Positions 57,576 through 64,000 of a stretch of 64,000 bases of DNA are shown in pieces. Made by a program: the position numbers and the translations under genes. The notes beneath the pieces are model-generated. The model did no database searches and was not told the origin of the DNA. It saw only the letters and a program-made list of their open reading frames with translations. Numbering within the stretch: the first letter of the stretch is position 1; each line of letters opens with the position of its first letter. This stretch comes from Frigidibacter sp037095735. GTDB lineage: Bacteria; Pseudomonadota; Alphaproteobacteria; Rhodobacterales; Rhodobacteraceae. The DNA lies in contig NZ_JBAWKD010000005.1 of the NCBI RefSeq assembly GCF_037095735.1, positions 62,001-126,000 on the forward strand, in the 5' to 3' direction.

Positions 57576-58312
57576 CCGAGCCCTTCCCCCCCGGCACCGT
57601 GGCCTTCGTCTCGGCCGGTCCCGGCGATCCCGAGCTGATGACCCTGAAAGCCGTCGCCCGGCTGAACGTCGCCGACGTGATCCTGTTCGACGATCTCGCC
57701 TCGGGCCCCGTGCTCAGCCACGCCCGTCCCGAGGCCGAACTGCTGGCGGTGGGCAAGCGCGCCGGCCGCCCCTCGGCCAAGCAGGATCATGTCAACCGGC
57801 TGATCGTCGAACATGCGCAGCGCGGCCTGCGCGTCGTGCGGCTGAAATCCGGGGATTCGGGTCTGTTCGGGCGGCTTGAAGAGGAAATCGTCGCGCTGCG
57901 CGCCGCGGGAATCGGGTTCGAAATCGTGCCCGGCGTGCCCTCGGCCTGCGCCGCGGCCGCCGCGGCCGGCATCCCGCTGACCCGGCGGCTGACCGCGCGG
58001 CGCGTGCAGTTCATCACCGGCGCCGACGTGACCGGCGGCCTGCCCGAGGACATGAACTGGCCCGCCCTCGCCGACCCCGAGGCCACGACCGTCGTGTTCA
58101 TGGGCCGCCGCACCTTCCCGACCTTCGCAACCGAGCTGATGACCCGCGGCCTCTCGCCCGACACCCCCGCCCTGATCGCCGAAGCCGTCAGCCAGCCGGA
58201 CCAGAGCCTGAGCCGGATGACGCTCGCAACCCTCGCCGCCCGTCTCGCGCATGAGACACCGGGCACCAGCCCCGCGCTGATCCTCTACGGTCCGCTCGCT
58301 GACGAGGCTTGA
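57572..58312 (+). CDS. cobA: Uroporphyrinogen-III C-methyltransferase CobA
   Basis: Makes precorrin-2 from uroporphyrinogen III, the branch into cobalamin. The 246-residue tetrapyrrole methylase has VAFVSAGPGDPELMTLKAVA, VILFDDLASGPVL, GKRAGRPSAKQDHVNRLIVE and VVRLKSGDSGLFGRLEEEI. The usual LKGGDPFVFGRG block is altered to LKSGDSGLFGR. There is no CysG-type dehydrogenase/ferrochelatase extension, so it is the cobalamin-dedicated form. Last gene of the cobN-cobA run, overlapping cobB by 4 bp. Confidence 0.94.
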   Translation: MTEPFPPGTVAFVSAGPGDPELMTLKAVARLNVADVILFDDLASGPVLSHARPEAELLAVGKRAGRPSAKQDHVNRLIVEHAQRGLRVVRLKSGDSGLFGRLEEEIVALRAAGIGFEIVPGVPSACAAAAAAGIPLTRRLTARRVQFITGADVTGGLPEDMNWPALADPEATTVVFMGRRTFPTFATELMTRGLSPDTPALIAEAVSQPDQSLSRMTLATLAARLAHETPGTSPALILYGPLADEA

Positions 58313-58334
58313 CGGAGCGGCTCACAAGGACTTT

Positions 58335-58550
58335 ACCTGAACACCTCTTTGGTGCCCGCGAAGACGCCCCAGGCGTCGGGCTTCATCGGGAACGGGGAAG
58401 GGCGGACCCAATCGCGGCGCCCGAAGCCCCGGCCGCCCCCGCGACTGTATGCGGTGAGGCGGGCCTGCCCTGAGCGCCACTGGACCGAAGGTCCGGGAAG
58501 GCCGCAGACCCGCCCTCGACCCGCGAGCCAGGAGACCGGCCCTAGAGGAG
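58335..58550 (+). promoter_or_regulatory. Cobalamin riboswitch 2, upstream of the CbiM-type transporter
   Basis: The features in order are CTTTGGTGCC at the 5' stem, GGGAACGGGGAAG, CCGCCCCCGCGACTG, GCCACTGG near 58477, GGGAAGGCCGCAGA and the B12 box GAGCCAGGAGACCGGCC (58525-58541). It lies 50 bp before the transporter start and should lower cobalt uptake when coenzyme B12 is abundant. Ends are approximate. Confidence 0.9.
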
Positions 58551-58590
58551 ACCCTCAACCGCCGTCGGGTGTGACGGCAAGGAGACCGAC

Positions 58591-59268
58591 ATGCATATCG
58601 AACACGGCGTCGTCACCGGCGCCAAACTGCTTCTGAGCCTTGGCACCGCCGCCGCCGCGGGCCTCACCACCCTGAAGATGGCCGCCGAGGCCGCCGTCGA
58701 GAAGGGCATCCCCTCGCTCGCCGCCCGCTCGGCGCTTTCGACCGCCGCGGTCTTCACCTTCTTCCAGGTGCTGCCGCATCACCCGGTGGGCGTCTCCGAG
58801 GTGCACCTGATCCTCGGATCGACCCTGTTCCTGCTGTTCGGCGCCGCCCCGGCCGCGATCGGCCTCGCGCTGGGCCTGCTGCTGCAGGGCCTGTTCTTCG
58901 TGCCGACCGACCTGCCGCAATACGGCATGAACGTCACCACGCTGCTGGTGCCGCTCTTCGGCCTGCGGATGCTGGCCGCGCGGATCATCGCGCCCGGCAC
59001 CGCCTATGTGGACCTGAGCTATGCGCAGGCGCTGAAGCTTTCTACCGCCTACCAGGGCGGCATCGTCGCCTGGGTCGGGTTCTGGGCGCTTTACGGTCAC
59101 GGCTTCGAGGCCGCGAACCTTGCCGCCATCGGCTCCTTCGGGGTCGCCTACATGTCGGTCGTGCTGCTGGAGCCGCTCGTTGACCTCGCCGTTCTGGCAG
59201 CTGCCAAGTCATTGAAAGGACTTGATAAGTCAGGCATCGTGACGCCGCGGCTGCACAACGCCGCCTGA
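58591..59268 (+). CDS. cbiM: CbiM-type cobalt transporter membrane protein (ECF core component)
   Basis: A membrane substrate-capture protein for cobalt, 225 residues with about six hydrophobic segments. The N-terminus MHIEHGVVTGAKLLL keeps His2, which with the free amino terminus coordinates the metal in CbiM/NikM. VFTFFQVLPHHPVGVSEVHL carries the conserved histidines, and LFGAAPAAIGLALGLLLQGL is the core helix pair. No CbiN, CbiQ or CbiO gene is adjacent, so it may work alone or with an ECF module elsewhere. It lies directly under riboswitch 2, and cobF follows after a hairpin. Confidence 0.85.
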   Translation: MHIEHGVVTGAKLLLSLGTAAAAGLTTLKMAAEAAVEKGIPSLAARSALSTAAVFTFFQVLPHHPVGVSEVHLILGSTLFLLFGAAPAAIGLALGLLLQGLFFVPTDLPQYGMNVTTLLVPLFGLRMLAARIIAPGTAYVDLSYAQALKLSTAYQGGIVAWVGFWALYGHGFEAANLAAIGSFGVAYMSVVLLEPLVDLAVLAAAKSLKGLDKSGIVTPRLHNAA

Positions 59269-59302
59269 TCTTCCGCCGGCGCGCGAAACCGTCTAACTCT
59301 TG

Positions 59303-59330
59303 CGGGCCCCGGGATCATCCCCGGGGCCCG
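59303..59330 (+). terminator. Strong hairpin between cbiM and cobF
   Basis: An 11-bp perfect stem, CGGGCCCCGGG (59303-59313) and CCCGGGGCCCG (59320-59330), has a 6-base loop and is followed by TTCG. It is placed 34 bp after cbiM and 20 bp before cobF, so it may terminate or attenuate read-through into cobF. Confidence 0.65.
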
Positions 59331-59349
59331 TTCGCATCCGGAGGCCCCC

Positions 59350-60090
59350 ATGATCCAGCTCTCGCTCGTCGGTATCGGCACCGGGCATCCGAAGCACCTG
59401 ACCTTCCAGGCGGCCGAGGCGCTGCGGGCGGCCGACATCGTGCTTATCCCCGAGAAGGGCGAGGACAAGGCCGACCTCGCCGATCTGCGCCGCGCCATCG
59501 CAGGCGAGGTTCTGGGAGACGTCTCGAAGCTGCGCCCCTTCCCCCTGCCCGTCCGCGATCCGGCGATCCCCGACTACGAGGCCCGCGTCTCGGACTGGCA
59601 CGACCGCATCGCGCGGGTCTGGGATGAGGCGATCGGCCCCGGCCCGGCGAAGGTGGCGCTGATGGTCTGGGGCGATCCGTCGCTTTACGATTCCACCCTG
59701 CGGATCGCGGAACGGCTTGCGGCGGTGAGATCCGCGTCGGTCGAGGTGATCCCCGGCGTGACCTCGATCCAGGCGCTGTGCGCGGCGCACCGTATCCCGC
59801 TGAACGAGGTCGGAAAGCCCTTCTTGGTCACCACCGGGCGGCGATTGCGCGACGAGGGCTGGCCCGTGAGCGCGGACACCGTGGTGGTGATGCTGGATGC
59901 GGGCGGCGCTTTCGAAGCGATTGCGCCCGAAGGCGTGACGATCTGGTGGTCGGCCTATGCGGGGATGGCGGAAGAGATCCTGATCGCGGGCCCCCTGCCC
60001 GAGGTCTCGGCCCGGATCCTGGACACACGCGCCGCGGCGCGGGCGCGCCACGGCTGGATCATGGACATCTACCTGATGCGCCGGGCTTAG
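59350..60090 (+). CDS. cobF: Precorrin-6A synthase (deacetylating) CobF
   Basis: C1-methylation with loss of acetate, converting precorrin-5 to precorrin-6A. This step is specific to the aerobic pathway. The 246-residue methylase has LVGIGTGHPKHLTFQAAEAL, DIVLIPEKGEDKADL, ALMVWGDPSLYDSTLRIAER, EVIPGVTSIQALCAAHRIPL and ARHGWIMDIYLMRRA. CCGGAGG lies before the ATG. Its stop overlaps the convergent dadA stop by 4 bp. Confidence 0.95.
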   Translation: MIQLSLVGIGTGHPKHLTFQAAEALRAADIVLIPEKGEDKADLADLRRAIAGEVLGDVSKLRPFPLPVRDPAIPDYEARVSDWHDRIARVWDEAIGPGPAKVALMVWGDPSLYDSTLRIAERLAAVRSASVEVIPGVTSIQALCAAHRIPLNEVGKPFLVTTGRRLRDEGWPVSADTVVVMLDAGGAFEAIAPEGVTIWWSAYAGMAEEILIAGPLPEVSARILDTRAAARARHGWIMDIYLMRRA

Positions 60091-61388
60091 GCCGGCTGCA
60101 GGCTGCCGCGGGCCTTGGCGAGTTTCACCGCGGTCTTCACATAGCGCGCATAGCCAAGGTCGCTGGCGTCGATGTCGGTCGCACGGCCCGAGATCAGATC
60201 GGCGATGACGCGCGCCGAGCCCGCCGACATCGTCCAGCCCAGCGTGCCGTGACCGGTGTTCAGCCAGAGGTTCTCGACCGGCGAGCGCCCCACGACCGGG
60301 GTGCCGTCGGGCGTCATCGGGCGCAGGCCGGTCCAGAAGCTGGCCGCCTTCAGGTCGCCGCCGCCCACGAACAGGCTGCCGGCAGAACGTTCCAGCGTGC
60401 CGCGACGCTTGTCGTTCAGGCTCTGGTCGAAGCCGTTGATTTCTGCGAGGCCGCCGATGCGGATCCGGTCGCCCAGCCGGGTGATCGCGACCTTGAACGT
60501 TTCGTCCATCACCGTCGATTCCGGGGCGCGCGCGGCGTCGAGGATCGGCGCGGTCAGCGAGTAGCCCTTGACCGGATAGATCGGCAGCCGGAAGCCAAGG
60601 GCCGCGGTCAGCGCCGGCGAATGCGAGCCGAGCGCCAGCACGAAGGCATCGGCATGGACGAGGCCGCGGTCGGTCTCGACCGCCTCGATCCGGCCGGCGC
60701 GGGCGACGAGCCGGCGGATGCCGACGCCCCAGCGGAAGGCCACGCCCGCCGCCGCCGCCATCTCGGCCAGGCGGTTCGAGAACTTGAAGCAGTCGCCGGT
60801 CTGGTCGTTCGGCAGCCGCAGACCGCCCGCGATCAGATGCGCGGCCCCGGCCATGCCAGGCTCGGCCGCAAGGCAGCCGGCGCGGTCAAGCTCCTCGAAG
60901 GCGACGCCGTCCTCCTTCAGGACCTTGATGTCCTTCTGCACCGCTTCGATCTGCTTGTCGGAGCGGAACACCTGCAGGGTGCCCTTCTGGCGGTCGTCGA
61001 AGGTGATGCCGGTGGTGGCGCGCAGCGCATCCAGCCGGTCGCGGCTGTATTCCGCAAGCCGGGTCATCCGCGACTTGTTAACCGCATAGGCCGCCGAGGT
61101 GCAGTTGCCCAGCATCTCGCCCAGCCAGGTCAGCTTCAGCCGGTCGGGGCGCAGGTTCAGGATCAGCGGCGCGTCCTTCTGGAACATCCATTTGACGGCC
61201 TTCATCGGAATGCCCGGCGCGGCCCAGGGCGTCGAGTAGCCGGGGCTGACCTCGCCGGCATTGGCGAAGCTCGTCTCGAGCGCCGGGCCCGGCTGGCGGT
61301 CGATCACGGTGACCTCGTGACCGGCCTGGGCAAGCTCCCAGGCGGTGGTGACGCCGATGACCCCTGCCCCCAGAACCACGATGCGCAT
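60087..61388 (-). CDS. dadA: D-amino acid dehydrogenase DadA
   Basis: FAD-dependent oxidative deamination of D-amino acids (D-alanine in the classic case), passing electrons to the quinone pool at the inner membrane. The 433-residue protein has the FAD motif VVLGAGVIGVTTAWELAQAG followed by EVTVIDRQPGPALETSFANA. It also has NAGEVSPGYSTPWAAPG, LPIYPVKGYSLTAPI and NLWLNTGHGTLGWTMSAGSA near the C-terminus. The start at 61388 places the Rossmann strand at residue 3; a frame open to 61649 includes the upstream repeat and is not used. No alanine racemase gene (dadX) is adjacent. Convergent with cobF. Confidence 0.93.
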   Translation of the reverse strand: MRIVVLGAGVIGVTTAWELAQAGHEVTVIDRQPGPALETSFANAGEVSPGYSTPWAAPGIPMKAVKWMFQKDAPLILNLRPDRLKLTWLGEMLGNCTSAAYAVNKSRMTRLAEYSRDRLDALRATTGITFDDRQKGTLQVFRSDKQIEAVQKDIKVLKEDGVAFEELDRAGCLAAEPGMAGAAHLIAGGLRLPNDQTGDCFKFSNRLAEMAAAAGVAFRWGVGIRRLVARAGRIEAVETDRGLVHADAFVLALGSHSPALTAALGFRLPIYPVKGYSLTAPILDAARAPESTVMDETFKVAITRLGDRIRIGGLAEINGFDQSLNDKRRGTLERSAGSLFVGGGDLKAASFWTGLRPMTPDGTPVVGRSPVENLWLNTGHGTLGWTMSAGSARVIADLISGRATDIDASDLGYARYVKTAVKLAKARGSLQPA

Positions 61389-61590
61389 GCGATGATCTCC
61401 GATCTCTTGCTGCCGATGCCGTTGATGTCGAAGGATATCGCTTGCGGCAGAAATGTTTTGGCAAGATGGCCCGCGTTTGACGGCATTCGCGCAATCCTGT
61501 TGCGATACTTCGGGATGTTTGTCGAAGTTTCTGCGGCGAGGTCGTGACAAGCTCGCAGGTCGTCCCGGGAATCGGCGCCCGGGCGCAAGA

Positions 61591-61657
61591 AATGGGGGCT
61601 CTGCCCCCGCCGCGCGTGCCGCGCGACTCCCCCGGGATACTTCGACCAATGCGAAAG
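61591..61657. repeat. REP-like GC hairpin element upstream of dadA
   Basis: On the minus strand it reads ATTGGTCGAAGTATCCCGGG, then a GCGCG palindrome, then GGGGGCAGAGCCCCC. Apart from the palindromic centre it matches the element inside cobN at 47155-47211. It lies in the 330-bp gap between dadA and rep. The rest of the gap holds the AT-richer dadA promoter region and the palindrome at 61696. Confidence 0.75.
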
Positions 61658-61695
61658 CCGGGGGTAAGTCGCTGAAAGTGAGCGTTAATGCGCCG

Positions 61696-61713
61696 AATTG
61701 CCAATTGGCAATT
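61696..61713. repeat. Perfect 18-bp palindrome downstream of rep
   Basis: AATTGCCAATTGGCAATT is a perfect dyad five bases past the rep stop. Its core GCCAATTGG recurs at 63201-63209 on the other side of rep. It is AT-rich and lacks a loop, so it is more likely a protein-binding site (partition or incompatibility) than a terminator. Confidence 0.6.
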
Positions 61714-61718
61714 TCCGG

Positions 61719-62741
61719 TCAGGCGGGGTTCGCTTCGGCGTAGCGGCGCAGGAACGCCAGGAAGGCGCGGTCGGGGTCGTCCGCCGCGGGCTTGCCGGCG
61801 GCCCAGGCGCGCCATTCGCCCTCGACGAAGTAGATGTCGAAGCCGGGATGACGCAGGCGGGCGGTTTCATAGGTTTCGGTGCGCAGCGCCGGGCCGCGGG
61901 CATCGAGCCATGCCGGGCGCGGCCTTGCCGGCGCGGTGGGGGTGACCTCTTCGGTGCGCGCCTCGGCGCGGACGCGGCGCCCGACCTTCGAGAACTGCAG
62001 CGCGCGGTCGGCAGCACCGCTCGCGTCGCCATCCTTGCGCCACCAGCGCAGCTCGACATGCGTGACCGCGCGGCCGGTCTTGATGGGCTCGATCTCGACG
62101 ATGTAGTCCGACAGCGCGTTGACCTCGGCGACTGCCGGGTCGATCGCGCGCAGCTTCAGGTTCGACCAGGACGTAAGCTTACCTTTCGGGACGCCGAGGA
62201 TGCCGCGCAGCTGGTCGAGGGCGAATTTCTCGGAGGCCTTCCAGCGCAGGTTGCCGCGCTTCTGCACCATCTCGTAGAGCGTCAGCGCGTATTTCGACGA
62301 CAGTGCGAACATCACCTCGCGCTGCAGGCGGGCGAAGACCTGGCTGTTGCCGATGATCTTGCGAAGCCGCGCCGGGATCTCGTATTCCAGAAGCCCGTCG
62401 GACCGCAGCGCCTCGAGGTTGCCGCCCAGAAGCTGGACCCGTTCGATCGCGGGCTTGCCGTCCCAGACCACGCCGACCTTCACGATCGCCTGCATCAGCC
62501 GTTCGAGGCTTTCACCGACCCGGTCGTTGGAATTGTGGCTTCCGCGCAGGACCGCCTTCGAGATGACATGGGTCACCGGCTTCTCGATCGCCTCCCAAGC
62601 GTTCTCGAGAAGCTGGTTGTAGATCCGGCGATCGTTGAGCGTCAGCGGCGTGACCTCGATCAGGTCCACCAGCTCGCCGGGCTTGATCAGGCTCTCGGCA
62701 TTCGGACGCGCCTCGACGGTGCGATAGGATTTCTCTGCCAT
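61719..62741 (-). CDS. Plasmid replication initiator, Rep_3-like (RepB-type of Rhodobacterales replicons)
   Basis: Binds the iterons and opens the origin. The 340-residue protein begins with a short tail and then two winged-helix halves. The first contains LTLNDRRIYNQLLENAW. The second contains FALSSKYALTLYEMVQKRGN, FALDQLRGILGVPKGKL and the recognition strand region VTHVELRWWRKDG, the Rep_3 layout. A Pro/Arg-rich C-terminal extension of about 90 residues ends in PDRAFLAFLRRYAE. The start at 62741 is chosen over 62825 because the longer form covers the GTAAG-type operator elements at 62775-62819. The family name is by eye; a divergent RepA initiator family is the alternative. parA is divergent across the origin. 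Confidence 0.8.
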   Translation of the reverse strand: MAEKSYRTVEARPNAESLIKPGELVDLIEVTPLTLNDRRIYNQLLENAWEAIEKPVTHVISKAVLRGSHNSNDRVGESLERLMQAIVKVGVVWDGKPAIERVQLLGGNLEALRSDGLLEYEIPARLRKIIGNSQVFARLQREVMFALSSKYALTLYEMVQKRGNLRWKASEKFALDQLRGILGVPKGKLTSWSNLKLRAIDPAVAEVNALSDYIVEIEPIKTGRAVTHVELRWWRKDGDASGAADRALQFSKVGRRVRAEARTEEVTPTAPARPRPAWLDARGPALRTETYETARLRHPGFDIYFVEGEWRAWAAGKPAADDPDRAFLAFLRRYAEANPA

Positions 62742-62774
62742 GGGTCTGTCCCGTGGCCACGGTTGATCCGCGGC

Positions 62775-62819
62775 GCTTACATCTGCTCTGCTTACTTTTG
62801 TAGCGAGGTGGGCGTAAGC
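62775..62819. promoter_or_regulatory. Inverted iteron half-sites at the rep promoter
   Basis: GCTTAC at 62775-62780 and 62790-62795 (15 bp apart) faces GTAAGC at 62814-62819. These match the iteron core GTAAG in inverted orientation 34 bp upstream of the rep start. Rep_3 dimers commonly bind such inverted copies to repress their own gene. Confidence 0.55.
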
Positions 62820-62865
62820 TTTCAATGGATTCGGCGTGCGGGGCGGGGCTGGCCCGGCGGGGTCA

Positions 62866-63074
62866 CCCGAAACGTAAGGCTTCGCCCGGAAACCCTCGAA
62901 TCGGCGATTCGCAGCACACTGGAATGATTGACGAATTTCAGACTATCCACAGCCCCCTTTCGCCGCACCCGGAATGTAAGGCTTGGACGGCACCCGGGCA
63001 GTAAGGATTGGGGTCCCGAGAGGTAAGGCCAGCCGTCCCGGGACGTAAGCGAAACCGTCCCGATCGGTAAGCGA
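62866..63074. repeat. Iteron array of the replication origin
   Basis: Six copies of CCCG-N4-GTAAG. The GTAAG cores start at 62874, 62976, 63001, 63023, 63045 and 63067. The last four are exactly 22 bp apart (two helical turns), and the second and third are 25 bp apart. The first three to four share GTAAGG; the last two read GTAAGCGA. An isolated reverse-orientation core, CTTAC, lies at 63215-63219. Confidence 0.85.
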
Positions 63075-63200
63075 TGCGGCCGCCAAACGGCTCTGTTGCA
63101 GGGGTTTCGGCTCTGCGAATATAAGAACCCAAAGAAATCTGAACCCAGGCGGTTTTTTTCGATTTGAGAGATTTCGGGGGGCCAGGGATCCGATCGGGTC

Positions 63201-63209
63201 GCCAATTGG
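63201..63209. repeat. Second copy of the GCCAATTGG palindromic core
   Basis: TCGCCAATTGGAAA here shares the GCCAATTGG core of the perfect palindrome at 61696-61713, so the core brackets rep and the origin. Candidate partition or incompatibility site; 180 bp before the parA start. Confidence 0.45.
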
Positions 63210-63388
63210 AAACTCTTACCGATTGGGTGATCGCGGCCCGTGAAACGCGGCGCAAGCCTCTGGCTTCCCGTTCTGACGCGGCGCAGCGCCCACTATCGGT
63301 TTTTTCGGCATCACCCGCGGATTTCCGAACTTTACGCCGGAGCCGGTCTGACGCATTCTCCGCTCAAACAAATCAATATGAGCCGAGC

Positions 63389-64000
63389 ATGACCACAGAC
63401 ACCGAAAGCCGCGGGGCGACGCCGGTCCTCCCGCCCGTCAGCCTCGACGAGCTGTCGCTGCTGACCCGTCGCGCCTCGACCGTGATCGAGCGCCTGCGCG
63501 AGCGCGTGTTCTCGCCCGGGACCGAGAAGCGGCTCGAGCTGACCTTCAACGTGCGTACCGCCGCCGAGATGGTGGGCCGGACCGAGAAGGCGATCCGCGA
63601 TGCGGAGGCCGACGGCCGCCTGCCCGAGCCCGAGAAGGACCCCGAGACCGGGCGCCGCAACGGCTACAGCCTGGCCGAGGTCAACCGGATGCGCGCGGTC
63701 TTCGGCACCCAGCCGCACCGGGCCGAGGGCGATCCGCCGCTGGTGCTGGCGGTGCAGAACTTCAAGGGCGGGGTCGGCAAATCGACCCTCGTCACCCATC
63801 TGGCGCAGTATTTCGCGCTGAAGGGCTACCGGGTCTGCGTCATCGACTGCGACAGCCAGGCCTCGACCACCGCGGTCTTCGGGCTGAACCCCGACGTGGA
63901 TGTCGACGAGGAGGAGGACACGCTCTACCCGTTCTTCCGCCACGGCGGGCCGAAGACGCTGCACTATGCGCTGCGCGCCACCTATTGGCCGGGGCTGGCG
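63389..64000 (+). CDS. parA: ParA-family partition ATPase (3' end outside window)
   Basis: A DNA-segregation ATPase of type Ia. 204 codons are visible. Residues about 1-120 form an N-terminal helix-turn-helix extension (FNVRTAAEMVGRTEKAIRDA, then RRNGYSLAEVNRMRAVFG), which lets ParA bind its own promoter. The deviant Walker A is NFKGGVGKSTLVTHLAQYFA and Walker A' is VCVIDCDSQASTTAVFG. The remainder, and presumably parB, lies to the right. A five-codon mini-frame (ATG 63378 to TGA 63392) overlaps the start. The start at 63389 has only a weak ribosome-binding site. Confidence 0.92.
   Translation, partial: MTTDTESRGATPVLPPVSLDELSLLTRRASTVIERLRERVFSPGTEKRLELTFNVRTAAEMVGRTEKAIRDAEADGRLPEPEKDPETGRRNGYSLAEVNRMRAVFGTQPHRAEGDPPLVLAVQNFKGGVGKSTLVTHLAQYFALKGYRVCVIDCDSQASTTAVFGLNPDVDVDEEEDTLYPFFRHGGPKTLHYALRATYWPGLA

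Larger units (their letters stand above)
62742..63388. other. Origin of replication region between rep and parA
   Basis: A 647-bp gene-free stretch between the divergent rep and parA genes. In order it holds three rep-promoter half-sites, an isolated iteron near 62866, a DnaA-box-like CTATCCACA (62943-62951, one mismatch to TTATCCACA), five regularly spaced iterons, a locally AT-rich segment (about 63116-63170, with a T7 run) suited to unwinding, a GCCAATTGG core, and the parA promoter region. No RNA gene was recognised, although a counter-transcribed RNA cannot be excluded. Confidence 0.75.

Noticed and set aside
62822..63255. Small minus-strand frames in the origin region
   Set aside because: They run through the iterons, lack ribosome-binding sites and show no protein family features.

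Overview
The window looks like part of an extrachromosomal replicon (plasmid or chromid) of a GC-rich alphaproteobacterium of the Rhodobacterales type. The reasons are an iteron-type origin with a Rep_3-like initiator next to a ParA-type partition gene at the right end, two TRAP transporters, a Dct two-component system, an aerobic (CobG/CobF/CobN) cobalamin pathway and strong third-position GC. The species cannot be named from the sequence. Coding density is high, with many 4-bp ATGA overlaps. No tRNA, rRNA, CRISPR array or insertion sequence was recognised.

Layout. 1-4.3 kb: two PAS sensor kinases on the minus strand, one cut by the left edge and one hybrid kinase with triplicated PAS units. 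4.5-6.7 kb: asparaginase and an MDR-type oxidoreductase. 6.8-16.0 kb: a sugar-acid module, with a TRAP transporter, two FCD-type GntR regulators, a zinc dehydrogenase, a UxaB-like reductase, UxaA and KdgK. These could take L-galactonate or a related hexonate to 2-keto-3-deoxygluconate 6-phosphate. 16.1-20.7 kb: DctB, a degenerate DctD and DctA for C4-dicarboxylates, with two matching palindromes before dctA. 20.8-23.6 kb: a cytosine-deaminase-like amidohydrolase and a sugar porter. 23.6-25.4 kb: queC-queD-queE behind a likely preQ1 riboswitch. 25.5-28.6 kb: a small lipoprotein, aroQ, an orphan rutE/rutF-like pair and a LysR regulator.

28.7-43.7 kb: the most interesting accessory block. It holds a second TRAP transporter, a beta-hydroxyacid dehydrogenase, a split two-subunit transketolase, an SDR, a xylose-isomerase-like TIM barrel, a DhaK-DhaL kinase, a full-length transketolase, a triose-phosphate-isomerase homologue of LerI type, an RpiB homologue of DerI type, a class II aldolase and a DeoR regulator. 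The kinase and two isomerases fit the known L-erythrulose to D-erythrose 4-phosphate route. The remaining genes suggest that a branched or C4/C5 sugar acid feeds erythrulose. Four half-sites between tkt and lerI are the likely DeoR operator.

44.1-60.1 kb: cobalamin synthesis (cobO, DUF1636, cobW, N, G, H, I, J, K, L, E, M, B, A, a CbiM-type transporter, cobF) under two cobalamin riboswitches. cobN carries two non-coding-type repeats in frame. 60.1-61.4 kb: a D-amino-acid dehydrogenase. 61.7-64.0 kb: replication and partition (rep, iterons, parA cut by the right edge), with a shared palindromic core on both sides of rep.
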